Of a DNA stretch of 64,000 bases, positions 16,646 through 26,492 are shown piece after piece. The notes under the pieces are model-generated. The model searched no databases. It was not told where the DNA came from and saw only the letters and a program-made list of their open reading frames with translations. The stretch spans positions 1,070,501 to 1,134,500 of the forward strand of contig NZ_JAUSZA010000001.1 of NCBI RefSeq assembly GCF_030817215.1, read 5' to 3'. A program made the translations under genes and the position numbers. Source of the DNA: Paenibacillus sp. V4I3. Its GTDB lineage: Bacteria > Bacillota > Bacilli > Paenibacillales > NBRC-103111. Each line of letters starts with the position of its first letter. Position 1 is the stretch's first letter.

Positions 16646-19600
16646 ATGTCAATGAAGAAATCAAGACAAATGTCTATGGTTCTCACACTGCTTTTATTTG
16701 TTCAATTAATCTTTCCAGCCTTACATGCGTGGGGAGCAACAGACAACGGAACCATCTTACCTCCAAGCAATCTTGCTACTCAACTTCTAACGCCTGATGA
16801 TGTGAAATTAACGTGGAGCCCGGTGTATGGAGCTACAGGATACACTGTATACAGCATCACCTATGGGCAGCTTATTAATGTCGGGACAACGACAACAGCT
16901 TCTTTTACCATAAATGACCTGACAGAGGGCTCATACAGTTATGTAGTGTCTACTTTAAGTTCAGGTGGCGAATCGGGCCCATGTGCTCCGGTGAATATCA
17001 ATATTACTTATCCGGATATGATTGCCCCGGCTACATTAACGTACACCATACAAAATGGTAACAATATCGTTTTGAACTGGGGAACTGCTCCTAATGTACA
17101 AACATATAATTTGTATGTAAATCAAGAAGGCGGAAGAAAGTTAGTCTATTCGGGGACAGCGAGAACTTTTACCGTCAACAACGCCGCAGAGGGAATATAT
17201 ACATATACAGTAACAGCTAGCCATCCTTTGTATGGCGAATCTCCAAACTCAACAGCAGTAGAAGCTGCTATAGGATATCTGACGATGACGGCTCCTAGCG
17301 GTTTAACGTATACGGTGGCTACCGATGACGTTACACTAAAGTGGAATACTGCTGCTTATGCAACCGGCTATAACGTCTATCAAATTATTGATAATCAAAA
17401 AGTATTAAAAAGCAGTAAAATAACGGGAAAAACCGTATCCTACATGAATTTGCCCGCTGGAAATTATACATACATGGTTCACTCTTTCAGTGACCGTTTC
17501 GGAGAGTCTGTCGAGGGCAGCACGATTTCATTAACCGTAGGAACGATGGTGCCGCCAAGCAACCTGACTTTTAAACTTCAAAATGTGAACGACGTGGTAC
17601 TTACTTGGAGTGCTGCGACCAACGCAACCTCTTATAAAGTTTATCAAGTAATCGATGGAGAAAAAGTGTTGAAAAACACAGTAACCGGTACGACGGTTAC
17701 ATTTACGAATATGCTGACCGGCGATTATGTATATGAGGTCCATTCGCTAAGCAACTTGTTCGGCGAGTCAACAGACGGTAGCACCGTTTCCTTGACTGTA
17801 GGATCGGTCACGATGACGCCTCCGGCAACGTTAGCTTCCAAATTACAAAACCTAACCGATATCGTGCTGACTTGGACGGTTGCACCGAATGCTACCTCCT
17901 ACAAAATCTATCAAGTTATCGGTGATGAAAAAGTACTGAAAAGCACGGTAACAGGCACGACAGTTACCTACGTCAACCTGCCTGCGGGTGATTATTTATA
18001 CGAAGTTCATTCTGTTAGTACCCGTTTTGGTGAGTCTGCCGAAGGAACCCAAGTTGCCTTAACGGTAGGGGAAGTAGTTATGGCTGCTCCTGGTAATTTC
18101 GCATACAAATTCCAGAATGTAAATGATGTTGTACTGACCTGGACGGTTGCACCCAATGCTACGGCTTATAAAGTGTATCAAATCGTAGATGGTTCGAAGG
18201 TACTTAAAAGTACAGTAGCCGGAACGACCGTGACCTATACGAATCTGGCATCAGGGAATTACACATATGAAATTCACTCCAATTCCACACGATATGGAGA
18301 ATCGGCTGAAAGTGCCCAGGCAACTTTCTCTATCGTACTTCCAACAATGCTGCCGCCATCTAATTTGGTGCAGAGTGTAACATCGGCTACGGCGTTTTCA
18401 TTAAACTGGGACGCAGCAGCAAACGGTAACAGCTATAAAGTGTATCAAATTGTTAACGGTCAAAAAGTATTGAAAAGTACAGTAGCGACAACAAAGGTAT
18501 CTTATAGCAACATGGAGCCTGGTGATTATACGTATGAAGTTCATACGGTTTCAACACGGTTTGGAGAATCTCCAGAGGGAACGATATTGACATTCACTTT
18601 GAACGACCAAACGATGCAAGCTCCTGCTAGCCTGACTTACAGTTTGGCGAATGTGAATGATCTTACATTAAAGTGGACCTCTGTACCTAACGCAACAAGT
18701 TATAAAGTATACCAGGTTATTGATGGCCAAAAAGTCTTGAAAAGTACGCTGACAGGCTTAACGGTAACCTATGCAAACATTCCTGGTGGGGACTATCAAT
18801 ATGTAGTAGATTCCTATTCAACGATTTTAGGAGAATCCCCAGAGGGAGCAGAGGTTAGCTTCAATTTGATTCTGCCGACAATGGTAGGACCGGGTAATCT
18901 GGCAGCTAAGGCGCAGAATGGTAACGACGTGGTTTTAACATGGGTTGCAGCACCTTATGCTAACAGCTATAAAGTTTATGAAATTATTAATGGTGCTGAG
19001 GTTCTAAAAAGTACAATGACCACGTTAGCAGTAACGTACACGAATGTGACAGCAGGGGATCATACGTATGTTGTTCACTCTGTTAGTACTAAATTTGGAG
19101 AGTCGCTGGAAGGAAGCAAAGTGAGCCTATCCATAGTTTTCCCAGTGATGCAAGCGCCGGGAAGTCTGACCCAGACGATTGCAAATGGTAATGACATTAC
19201 TTTAAAGTGGGGAACTTCAACTTACGCTACATCTTATAAAATTTATCAAGTAGTTGATGGTGAAAAGGTGTTGAAAAGCACACTGACAGGAACAACTGTA
19301 ACATATACCAACATGCCAGCAGGTGACTATACCTATGAAGTGCACTCTTATAGCAGTCGCTTTGGTGAGTCTCCGGAGGGAGAAGAGCTCTTATTCAAGC
19401 TGGTACATCCGATCATGGAAGCACCGGGTAATGTGACGAAAAGTGTCACGAATGGCAATGATATTACTTTAAAATGGGGAACCGTAACTTACGCTACGGC
19501 TTATCGTGTCTACCAAATCGTAGATGGTCAAAGAGAATTGAAAAAAACACAAACGGGTACAACTGTAACGTTTACCAACATGCCAGAAGGTGACTACAAT

Positions 19601-22492
19601 TATGAGGTTTACTCCTATAGTGATCGATTCGGTGAATCTCCGAAGGCAGGGATCTCAACTTTCACTTTAACTTGGCCGGTACTTCAGCCTTCGCAATTGA
19701 AAGGAACAGTCACGAATGCTAATAATCTAACATTAACTTGGACGACGGCAACTTGGGCAAATGAATATCGCGTTTATGAGGTGACAGGCGATACTCGCCA
19801 ATTAATGTACAAAGGTGCGGCTTTAACAACCCAGCTATTCAACCTGACAGAAAAAACCCATTATTACGAATTAGTGATTTATAATACACGTTTTGGAGAG
19901 TCTGCACCTTCCAATCGGTTAAATTTTGATATTATTTTCCCTGACATGCAGTCCCCAGTGGCAAGTTCGAGGCTGCTAAGTCAAACGAGCGCTGTAATTA
20001 CATGGAATTTTGTCACATACGCTAATGGTTATAACGTGTATGAAATTGTAAATGGACAACCGATATTGCTAGTTAAAAACTTAAACAACTTGTCCTATAC
20101 AGTAAATAACCTATCTTATGCGAACCACCTATACTATGTATCTTCGTATAGTAATTCATTTGGTGAATCGGATCCTTCCAACACAGTTGAGGCAAAGCTG
20201 ATTGTCGATACTGAAGCACCGGTAACGACAGCAACTGCACCAACGGATTGGACGAATCAAAGTGCTGCAGTAACATTGTCGGCAACCGATAATGAAACGG
20301 GAGTAGCAAATACGTTCTATTCATTGAACGACCAAGCTTTCGTACCGGGGACTGCCGTTACTGTTAGCCAAGAAGGATCGAATAAAGTATCTTTTTATTC
20401 TGTAGATAAAGTAGGTAACAAGGAAGCGACAAAAATCATTTATGTAAAGATTGACAAAACGGCTCCAGTAACAAAGGCAAGCAATATTCAAGGATGGTCT
20501 AAGGAAGCAATTGTGACGCTGGCGGCAACAGATGATCAAAGCGGCGTAGCCAAGACGTTGTACTCCGTGAACGGCGGAGACTATGCAGAAGGCACGAGCG
20601 TGACGGTGAGTCAAGAAGGCGTGAGCCAAGTGAGCTTCTACTCGGTTGACCAAGCGGGCAACGCAGAGAAGGCAAAGACCGTAGAAGTGAAGATTGACCG
20701 TACAGCACCAGTGACTACAGCAACGGCGACAGAAGGCTGGACGAAGTCCGATGCAATCGTGACGCTGGCAGCTGCGGATAGCCAAAGCAGCGTAGCCAAG
20801 ACGTTGTACTCCGTGAACGGCGGAGACTATGCAGAAGGCACGAGCGTGACGGTGAGTCAAGAAGGCGTGAGCCAAGTGAGCTTCTACTCGGTTGACCAAG
20901 CGGGCAACGCAGAGAAGGCACAGACCGTAGAAGTGAAGATTGACCGTACAGCACCAATGACTACAGCGACGGCGACAGAAGGCTGGACGAAGTCCGATGC
21001 AATCGTGACGCTGGCAGCTGCGGATGGCCAAAGCGGCGTAGCCAAGACGTTGTACTCCGTGAATGGCGAAGGGTATGCAGAAGGCACGAGCGTGACGGTG
21101 AGTCAAGAAGGCGTAAGCCAAGTGAGCTTCTACTCGGTTGACCAAGCGGGCAACGCAGAGAAGGCACAGACCGTAGAAGTGAAGATTGACCGTACAGCAC
21201 CAATGACTACAGCGACGGCGACAGAAGGCTGGACGAAGTCCGATGCAATCGTGACGCTGGCAGCTGCGGATGGCCAAAGCGGCGTAGCCAAGACGTTGTA
21301 CTCCGTGAATGGCGAAGGGTATGCAGAAGGCACGAGCGTGACGGTGAGTCAAGAAGGCGTGAGCCAAGTGAGCTTCTACTCGGTTGACCAAGCAGGTAAC
21401 GAAGAGAAGGCACAGACCGTAGAAGTGAAGATTGACCGCACAGCACCAGTGACTACAGCGACGGCGACAGAAGGCTGGACGAAGTCCGATGCAACCGTGA
21501 CGCTGGCAGCTGCGGATGGCCAAAGTGGAGTAGCCAAGACGCTGTACTCCGTGAACGGCGGAGGGTATACAGAAGGCACAAGCGTGACGGTGAGTCAAGA
21601 AGGCGTGAGCCAAGTGAGCTTCTACTCGGTTGACCAAGCAGGTAACGAAGAGAAGGCACAGACCGTAGAAGTGAAGATTGACCGCACAGCACCAGTGACT
21701 ACAGCGACGGCGACAGAAGGCTGGACGAAGTCCGATGCAACCGTGACGCTGGCAGCTGCGGATGGCCAAAGTGGAGTAGCCAAGACGCTGTACTCCGTGA
21801 ACGGCGGAGGGTATACAGAAGGCACAAGCGTGACGGTGAGTCAAGAAGGCGTAAGCCAAGTGAGCTTCTACTCGGTTGACCAAGCAGGTAACGAAGAGAA
21901 GGCACAGACCGTAGAAGTGAAGATTGACCGCACAGCACCGGAAATCACAATGAATTTGAATAACGAGTACAAACTCAACACGATGTTAACAGTAAGTTAT
22001 TCTACACGAGATATATTGTCAGGCGTTGTTTCCGATAGTGTGACAATTAAAGAGCCAGGCGAATCTGTGGGTAAACCAATTGCTAATGAAAGTGCAATTA
22101 AATTGGATAAGCCTGGGACCTATACAATCACAGTAAACGCAAGTAATGCTGCAGGCTTAAGTACTACGATTCAAAAACAGTTTGTTGTTTACATTGCGGG
22201 TTCCATTGAAGTAACACCAACAGTAATCAAAGGCAATAATGGTGTGTTTACCGTTCGTGTGAATTTACCGGAAGGGTTCAAAAGCGAAGGATTTGACCTT
22301 AATACGGTTACACTTAATGGTGTTAAAGCATTAACAAGCAACAATGGTTACTATAACCAAGCGAAGAACGGACAATTCAAATTCGAACGCTCCGATTTTA
22401 CTTGGACAGGACCAAATGAAAACCTAGAATACCGAGGCTTTTTAAATGGATTTTTGGTAATCGGTCAGACCATCGTGAAAGTACAAAAGTAA
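16646..22492 (+). CDS. Giant secreted repeat protein (FN3-like and Ig-like arrays), c-di-GMP controlled
   Basis: A 1948-residue protein. Residues 1-31 are a Sec signal peptide (basic MKKSRQ, hydrophobic core, ALHAWGA). Residues ~35-1175 hold 13 FN3-like modules of about 86 residues, each starting with a PP/APxxL motif and carrying a TLKW/VLTW strand, SYKVYQ and FGES. Residues ~1180-1760 are seven Ig-like modules with DRTAPVTTATATEGW, SGVAKTLYSVNG and VSFYSVDQAGN; the last five are nearly identical. An eighth divergent Ig module and a C-terminal domain of about 100 residues end it. No LPXTG, SLH or transmembrane anchor is visible. GGGAAGGGAGTCAG precedes the ATG. A matrix or adhesion role is inferred from architecture and the riboswitch. 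Confidence 0.85.
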   Translation: MSMKKSRQMSMVLTLLLFVQLIFPALHAWGATDNGTILPPSNLATQLLTPDDVKLTWSPVYGATGYTVYSITYGQLINVGTTTTASFTINDLTEGSYSYVVSTLSSGGESGPCAPVNINITYPDMIAPATLTYTIQNGNNIVLNWGTAPNVQTYNLYVNQEGGRKLVYSGTARTFTVNNAAEGIYTYTVTASHPLYGESPNSTAVEAAIGYLTMTAPSGLTYTVATDDVTLKWNTAAYATGYNVYQIIDNQKVLKSSKITGKTVSYMNLPAGNYTYMVHSFSDRFGESVEGSTISLTVGTMVPPSNLTFKLQNVNDVVLTWSAATNATSYKVYQVIDGEKVLKNTVTGTTVTFTNMLTGDYVYEVHSLSNLFGESTDGSTVSLTVGSVTMTPPATLASKLQNLTDIVLTWTVAPNATSYKIYQVIGDEKVLKSTVTGTTVTYVNLPAGDYLYEVHSVSTRFGESAEGTQVALTVGEVVMAAPGNFAYKFQNVNDVVLTWTVAPNATAYKVYQIVDGSKVLKSTVAGTTVTYTNLASGNYTYEIHSNSTRYGESAESAQATFSIVLPTMLPPSNLVQSVTSATAFSLNWDAAANGNSYKVYQIVNGQKVLKSTVATTKVSYSNMEPGDYTYEVHTVSTRFGESPEGTILTFTLNDQTMQAPASLTYSLANVNDLTLKWTSVPNATSYKVYQVIDGQKVLKSTLTGLTVTYANIPGGDYQYVVDSYSTILGESPEGAEVSFNLILPTMVGPGNLAAKAQNGNDVVLTWVAAPYANSYKVYEIINGAEVLKSTMTTLAVTYTNVTAGDHTYVVHSVSTKFGESLEGSKVSLSIVFPVMQAPGSLTQTIANGNDITLKWGTSTYATSYKIYQVVDGEKVLKSTLTGTTVTYTNMPAGDYTYEVHSYSSRFGESPEGEELLFKLVHPIMEAPGNVTKSVTNGNDITLKWGTVTYATAYRVYQIVDGQRELKKTQTGTTVTFTNMPEGDYNYEVYSYSDRFGESPKAGISTFTLTWPVLQPSQLKGTVTNANNLTLTWTTATWANEYRVYEVTGDTRQLMYKGAALTTQLFNLTEKTHYYELVIYNTRFGESAPSNRLNFDIIFPDMQSPVASSRLLSQTSAVITWNFVTYANGYNVYEIVNGQPILLVKNLNNLSYTVNNLSYANHLYYVSSYSNSFGESDPSNTVEAKLIVDTEAPVTTATAPTDWTNQSAAVTLSATDNETGVANTFYSLNDQAFVPGTAVTVSQEGSNKVSFYSVDKVGNKEATKIIYVKIDKTAPVTKASNIQGWSKEAIVTLAATDDQSGVAKTLYSVNGGDYAEGTSVTVSQEGVSQVSFYSVDQAGNAEKAKTVEVKIDRTAPVTTATATEGWTKSDAIVTLAAADSQSSVAKTLYSVNGGDYAEGTSVTVSQEGVSQVSFYSVDQAGNAEKAQTVEVKIDRTAPMTTATATEGWTKSDAIVTLAAADGQSGVAKTLYSVNGEGYAEGTSVTVSQEGVSQVSFYSVDQAGNAEKAQTVEVKIDRTAPMTTATATEGWTKSDAIVTLAAADGQSGVAKTLYSVNGEGYAEGTSVTVSQEGVSQVSFYSVDQAGNEEKAQTVEVKIDRTAPVTTATATEGWTKSDATVTLAAADGQSGVAKTLYSVNGGGYTEGTSVTVSQEGVSQVSFYSVDQAGNEEKAQTVEVKIDRTAPVTTATATEGWTKSDATVTLAAADGQSGVAKTLYSVNGGGYTEGTSVTVSQEGVSQVSFYSVDQAGNEEKAQTVEVKIDRTAPEITMNLNNEYKLNTMLTVSYSTRDILSGVVSDSVTIKEPGESVGKPIANESAIKLDKPGTYTITVNASNAAGLSTTIQKQFVVYIAGSIEVTPTVIKGNNGVFTVRVNLPEGFKSEGFDLNTVTLNGVKALTSNNGYYNQAKNGQFKFERSDFTWTGPNENLEYRGFLNGFLVIGQTIVKVQK
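20456..21945 (+). repeat. 246-bp tandem repeats inside the giant secreted protein gene
   Basis: The junction GACCG(T/C)ACAGCACC recurs at about 20696, 20941, 21187, 21433, 21679 and 21925, every 246 bp (82 codons). The last two full copies differ at only a few bases, and adjacent copies share variants (GCGAAGGG in two neighbours, GCGGAGGG in the next two), indicating recent unequal crossover or gene conversion. Confidence 0.9.
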
Positions 22493-22563
22493 TGTGTAAA
22501 GAGGGCTGGCAGGTGAAAAGTTACCTGAAGAAGCACTAAAAGAAGCAGATAAGAAAACGAAAT

Positions 22564-22617
22564 AAACGCAAAAATCCCCAAGTTCACTCTAATGTGAGCT
22601 TGGGGGTTTTTGCGTTT
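22564..22617. terminator. Bidirectional terminator
   Basis: AAACGCAAAAATCCCCAAG and CTTGGGGGTTTTTGCGTTT form a long hairpin with A- and T-runs, serving the giant gene on the plus strand and the CotS-like gene on the minus strand. Confidence 0.9.
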
Positions 22618-22626
22618 AAACTCCAA

Positions 22627-23541
22627 TTACAGTAAAGCCCTAAGCTCACGCTGATACTTATTCAAATGCACGACTGTAGGAATAATCTCTTTGGCCGAAC
22701 GAATACCGCCAATCCGAATGTTCCGGACCACATGATAAGGTGCAGATAAAAGTGCATGAAGAAGGCAGAGATCAGATGAGCTCAATGGACGATATCTCTG
22801 ATAATAATCAATCCAACGAAGCATCTCCGAACCGTCCCAGAGGCAATTTCGATGAAGAATATGGGACAAATCCTTCATTCTGGTGTGTAGCGAAGTGTTG
22901 TCAAAATCGATCAAATGCAGCTTCCGCCGTTTGTCTTTCATGAGATTGGGATAATTGTAATCGCCATGAACAAAGGCAGAAGCTTTTTGTTCCGTATCGA
23001 TGGCCTCTATCACTTTGGGCTGTTGTAAATGGGCAAGTACGTCTTCACTAAGTGCTGCTAAATGTGCTGTAATTTTGTGTGAACTGAGCAGGGTTTTATA
23101 TTCGGTAATTTCGTGATCCAGCCCCATATATCGAATTCTTGCTTCCGGAGCTTCGACTGTAGGAAATCCTTCCGCTATGGAATGGAACTTAGCTAAAGTT
23201 CGAATGCCTCTCTTTAAGTCTTTCCTCCTCGTAAAGTCCGGCCTCTGTCCATCAACCCAATTCGTTAACGTGTAGAAAAGGCCATCATGAGTCATGTACG
23301 GGGAGTGCTCCACTGTAGGAGAAACCTTTTGACTGCGAGTAAAACCACGCTCATCCATATAGGATAGAATCCGGGTAATAAACCGGACCTCCTCTTCTGG
23401 GAAAGCGTAACTTTTTAAACAATAAGTCTCGTTCGTGGTCCGAATCTTATAAATATCTTTTATTTGAAAAGTTTCTTTAATTTTTATGCCATATATTTGT
23501 TCAACCTGTGACTTCATTGACGACTTCATGGACATCTTCAT
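22627..23541 (-). CDS. CotS-family spore coat protein (kinase-like fold)
   Basis: A protein of about 304 residues in the CotS/CotI/YutH group, spore-coat proteins with an aminoglycoside-phosphotransferase-like fold. Visible marks are FVHGDYNYPNLM, the equivalent of the catalytic HGD-x4-N loop, and LHLIDFDNTS in place of the DFG-like metal loop; the N-lobe ends LKSYAFPEEEV. I start at the ATG at 23541 because AAGGAG lies eight bases upstream; an earlier ATG at 23577 lacks one. It overlaps the 3' end of the preceding CotS-like gene by 41 bases and is cotranscribed with it. Expression in the mother cell during sporulation is expected from the family. Confidence 0.82.
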   Translation of the reverse strand: MKMSMKSSMKSQVEQIYGIKIKETFQIKDIYKIRTTNETYCLKSYAFPEEEVRFITRILSYMDERGFTRSQKVSPTVEHSPYMTHDGLFYTLTNWVDGQRPDFTRRKDLKRGIRTLAKFHSIAEGFPTVEAPEARIRYMGLDHEITEYKTLLSSHKITAHLAALSEDVLAHLQQPKVIEAIDTEQKASAFVHGDYNYPNLMKDKRRKLHLIDFDNTSLHTRMKDLSHILHRNCLWDGSEMLRWIDYYQRYRPLSSSDLCLLHALLSAPYHVVRNIRIGGIRSAKEIIPTVVHLNKYQRELRALL

Positions 23542-24559
23542 GCTCATTCTCCTTAGGGATTGATTTTGTCCATTCATCTAATAAATCCATTGCTTTTAAC
23601 CGGGGATGCCAGGTTTTTTCCAAAATATCAAGCATTTCACGGCTTCTAGAGTGATTAGGGAACCGAGTAGCGTGCCAAGCTTCCCGTGGTAATCCATATA
23701 AGGACGAAATTAATTTGCGCTCGGTCTCGTTTAAAGGACGGCGTTCTTCGTACCCCTTTAACAACGCTAATATGAAATCGGGATTGAATTGTGTTGTGTT
23801 CATGAGCGCTTTCGCTAGATCCACATAGATGGAACCAACTTTAACACGGTCCCAATCGATAATGAAGAGCTGGCCGTTTTCAGAAATGATGACATTAGGG
23901 GAAGTAATATCGTTGTGTATCAATGCGGGATGCTTCGCTTCCTTATCCAAAAGAGTTTTGATCTCGGGGCTGCTTAAGTTAGCCCATGCCCGATTGGTAA
24001 GGCGCTTACAGTATTTTCCGTATTTTTTGTACCATTTGCGGTTCCGTTCATGCGTTTGGATAGCTGCTGCCATTCGTCTACGAAAGAGTCGATCTTGGAT
24101 TTTCCATAATTCGATTTGTTTATACGTGAAGGGCCCTTTAGTGTCAAGGAGACCACTGGATGTAGTATGTAGAGTGGCAAGGGCCCGGCCAAGCTCTTCA
24201 AAATCTTCGTTCGTTGCCAGATTTTTTCCGTTTATCCATTCCGTCATATAGAAGGGGCGTCCGCGATGTAAAGTCCATAATTTCCCAGAATGGGTAGCGA
24301 GCCATTTGGGCATGTAACTGAATCCGCTATTCATCAAGAGTTCTATATACGCTGCCGTTGTTTTCATTTGATGAACGGTACTCGTGCGGAGGAGTGTATT
24401 TCGAAAAAAGGGTTTCATGGCATAGGTGCCAGTTTCCGTTTGTACTTGAATAATAGCGTTTTCTCGGTAAAAGGAAGCAACCATGCCTGATCTCAACGGC
24501 AGCAGGCCGAAGCGGCGAGTAATTTTGCGAATTCGGTGTTTCGTATAGGGATTTGCCAT
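23501..24559 (-). CDS. CotS-family spore coat protein (kinase-like fold), first of pair
   Basis: A 352-residue paralogue of the following gene with the same kinase-like fold: ALIHNDITSPNVIISENGQL replaces the HGD-x4-N loop with HND, and LFIIDWDRVKVGS forms the metal-binding loop. The N-terminus (MANPYTKHRIRKITRRFGL) is strongly basic. GTGAGGTTGCTAC precedes the ATG. In Bacillus, CotS-like proteins sit in the inner coat and the related CotH proteins are active kinases; whether this one phosphorylates anything is unknown. The 41-base overlap with the second gene implies coupled translation. Confidence 0.8.
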   Translation of the reverse strand: MANPYTKHRIRKITRRFGLLPLRSGMVASFYRENAIIQVQTETGTYAMKPFFRNTLLRTSTVHQMKTTAAYIELLMNSGFSYMPKWLATHSGKLWTLHRGRPFYMTEWINGKNLATNEDFEELGRALATLHTTSSGLLDTKGPFTYKQIELWKIQDRLFRRRMAAAIQTHERNRKWYKKYGKYCKRLTNRAWANLSSPEIKTLLDKEAKHPALIHNDITSPNVIISENGQLFIIDWDRVKVGSIYVDLAKALMNTTQFNPDFILALLKGYEERRPLNETERKLISSLYGLPREAWHATRFPNHSRSREMLDILEKTWHPRLKAMDLLDEWTKSIPKENEHEDVHEVVNEVTG

Positions 24560-24693
24560 GTAGCAACCTCACTTTATTTAAGATGGGTAAGGAGTAGCTA
24601 ATAGCTAGACTATTCATTAAGGGATACGTCTGTATGGTCTAATACCATGAGTGCAGCAAAAAACTTTCCGTTCGGACAGTGTGGGAAACGAAA

Positions 24694-24730
24694 AAATGAC
24701 CGGAAGGCTGTGAGCCTTGCGCGGTCATTT
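24694..24730 (-). terminator. Terminator of the catalase gene
   Basis: AAATGACCG...AAGGC pairs with GCCTT...CGGTCATTT; on the minus strand it ends TCATTTTTTCG. It lies about 40 bases after the catalase stop. Confidence 0.85.
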
Positions 24731-24768
24731 CCTGAAACAAGTGTTTCGTCACTAATTTGTGCTAATCT

Positions 24769-26349
24769 TTAATATCCATCTGTACGCTTTCCTGAGTTCT
24801 CTGCAATTTCAGCTCCATCTCTTTCAGAAGCGGAACCGAGGTGTGCTGAATCGACGTTAGCTTGAGCAAGACCTTCAGAAACACGTCGACCGTAATCAGA
24901 ATCGGCCTTTGTAAAATGCTCGATCATTGTATTCTGGATAATTGGCTTACATATCTTTAGTGCATTTACCAAATTCGCAATTAATTCATCACGTTCCCAA
25001 TCTTCAAATTTGCGGTAGGTATCTCCGGCTTGTTTGAAGTCATTGGTTCGGCTAATTTTTTCACGGACTAATTTGTCATTATACATAGGCTGATGTTCTT
25101 TACCTGAAGGAGTCGCTTCTTTTAACCCGCCAAGCGAGGAGGGCTCGTAATTCACATGCGGATTCTGCCCGGGTGCCCGATCAACCATGATAGCCATTTG
25201 CCCATCCCGTTGGTTCGTGGCTACACGTGTTTTGGGGGCGTTAATCGGCAGCTGAAGATAGTTCGTTCCCACGCGGTATCGCTGGGTATCGGAGTAGGAG
25301 AATGTTCGGCCCTGCAGCAGCTTGTCATCGGAAAAATCAAGACCATCTACCAGAACCCCCGTACCGAAAGCTGCCTGCTCGACTTCAGCAAAGTAATTTT
25401 CGGGGTTTTTATTCAGCACCATTTTGCCCACAGGTAAAAAAGGAAATTGTTTATGATCCCAAAGCTTAGTCGGATCAAGCGGGTCGAAGTCGAGCTCAGG
25501 ATGCTCGTCATCACTTAAGATTTGAACGCAGAGCTCCCACTCCGGGTACTCGCCTCGCTCAATTGCTTCATACAAATCCTGCGTGGCATGACTTACGTTT
25601 TTCCCCTGTATGCCTTCAGCTTCCTTTTGAGTCAGGTTCTTCATTCCTTGCTTCAGCGGTTCCCAATGATATTTGACTAATTCGGCTTGCCCCTCTTGGT
25701 TGACCCACTTGTAGGTATTCACACCAGAACCTTGCATTTGTCTATAGTTGGCTGGAATCCCCCATGGAGAGAAAAGGAATGTAATCATGTGAGTGGCTTC
25801 AGGAGAATTCGATACAAAATCGAACATTTTCTCTGGGTTTTGCAGGTTGGTAACAGGGTCTGGTTTGAAGGCATGAACCATGTCCGGGAACTTCAATGGA
25901 TCGCGAATAAAAAATATCTTCAAGTTGTTGCCGACTAAGTCCCAGTTACCGTCTTCGGTATAAAACTTTGTGGCGAACCCACGGGGATCGCGAAATGTTT
26001 CCGGAGAGTAATTGCCGTGAACGACTGTAGAAAATCGGACAAATACAGGGGTCTGTTTACCTGCCTCTTGAAAAAGTTTGGCACGAGTATAGCTAGATAT
26101 AGGATCATTACCGACTTTACCATAGGCCTCAAAATATCCATGGGCACCGGCACCGCGTGCATGTACAACACGCTCTGGAATTCTCTCCCGATCAAAATGG
26201 GATATTTTTTCGATATAGTGGTAGTTTTCGAGCGTTGAAGGCCCTCTATTTCCAATCGTTCGTATGTTTTGATTATCTGAAATCGGATGACCTTGTCGAT
26301 TCGTTAAGGTCATCCCTTGGTTATCTTTGTCTTTGTCCATTGTCCCCAA
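24769..26349 (-). CDS. katA: Monofunctional haem catalase
   Basis: A 526-residue clade-3-like catalase that converts hydrogen peroxide to water and oxygen in the cytoplasm. The catalytic His lies in [15 protein letters not shown], the active-site Asn region reads [15 protein letters not shown], and the haem-ligand Tyr is in [12 protein letters not shown]. The N-terminus has a polar KDKDNQG leader. The window allows a TTG start at 26349, five bases after AAGGAAGG, or an ATG at 26340, 14 bases after it; the difference is three residues. It is monocistronic. A PerR operator would be expected in this group, but only a poor match is visible upstream. Confidence 0.93.
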   Translation of the reverse strand: MGTMDKDKDNQGMTLTNRQGHPISDNQNIRTIGNRGPSTLENYHYIEKISHFDRERIPERVVHARGAGAHGYFEAYGKVGNDPISSYTRAKLFQEAGKQTPVFVRFSTVVHGNYSPETFRDPRGFATKFYTEDGNWDLVGNNLKIFFIRDPLKFPDMVHAFKPDPVTNLQNPEKMFDFVSNSPEATHMITFLFSPWGIPANYRQMQGSGVNTYKWVNQEGQAELVKYHWEPLKQGMKNLTQKEAEGIQGKNVSHATQDLYEAIERGEYPEWELCVQILSDDEHPELDFDPLDPTKLWDHKQFPFLPVGKMVLNKNPENYFAEVEQAAFGTGVLVDGLDFSDDKLLQGRTFSYSDTQRYRVGTNYLQLPINAPKTRVATNQRDGQMAIMVDRAPGQNPHVNYEPSSLGGLKEATPSGKEHQPMYNDKLVREKISRTNDFKQAGDTYRKFEDWERDELIANLVNALKICKPIIQNTMIEHFTKADSDYGRRVSEGLAQANVDSAHLGSASERDGAEIAENSGKRTDGY

Positions 26350-26492
26350 ATCATCCTTCCTTAAATTGTTAGTAGTACCTTTTGCTATGTATAGGAAAAT
26401 TATTCATAATCGAATACTAAACGTAATTTCCGTTTTATCTGCAGGCTTTGTATAATAAGTCTATATTTTTTACTAAACCTCGGGGGTGCTCC

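Noticed and set aside
20321..21883. Minus-strand open frame of 520 codons across the repeat region
   Set aside because: It is a shadow of the 246-bp repeats of the giant gene (Cys/His/Arg-rich, no ribosome-binding site, repeats with the same period).
22505..22563. Short frame reading GLAGEKLPEEALKEADKKTK after the giant gene
   Set aside because: It has no start codon or ribosome-binding site and an in-frame stop lies just before it; could be a gene tail remnant but cannot be supported.
26385..26420. Possible PerR box before the catalase gene (AAAATTATTCATAATCG)
   Set aside because: Too few matches to TTATAATNATTATAA to call; regulation by PerR remains only an expectation from the gene type.
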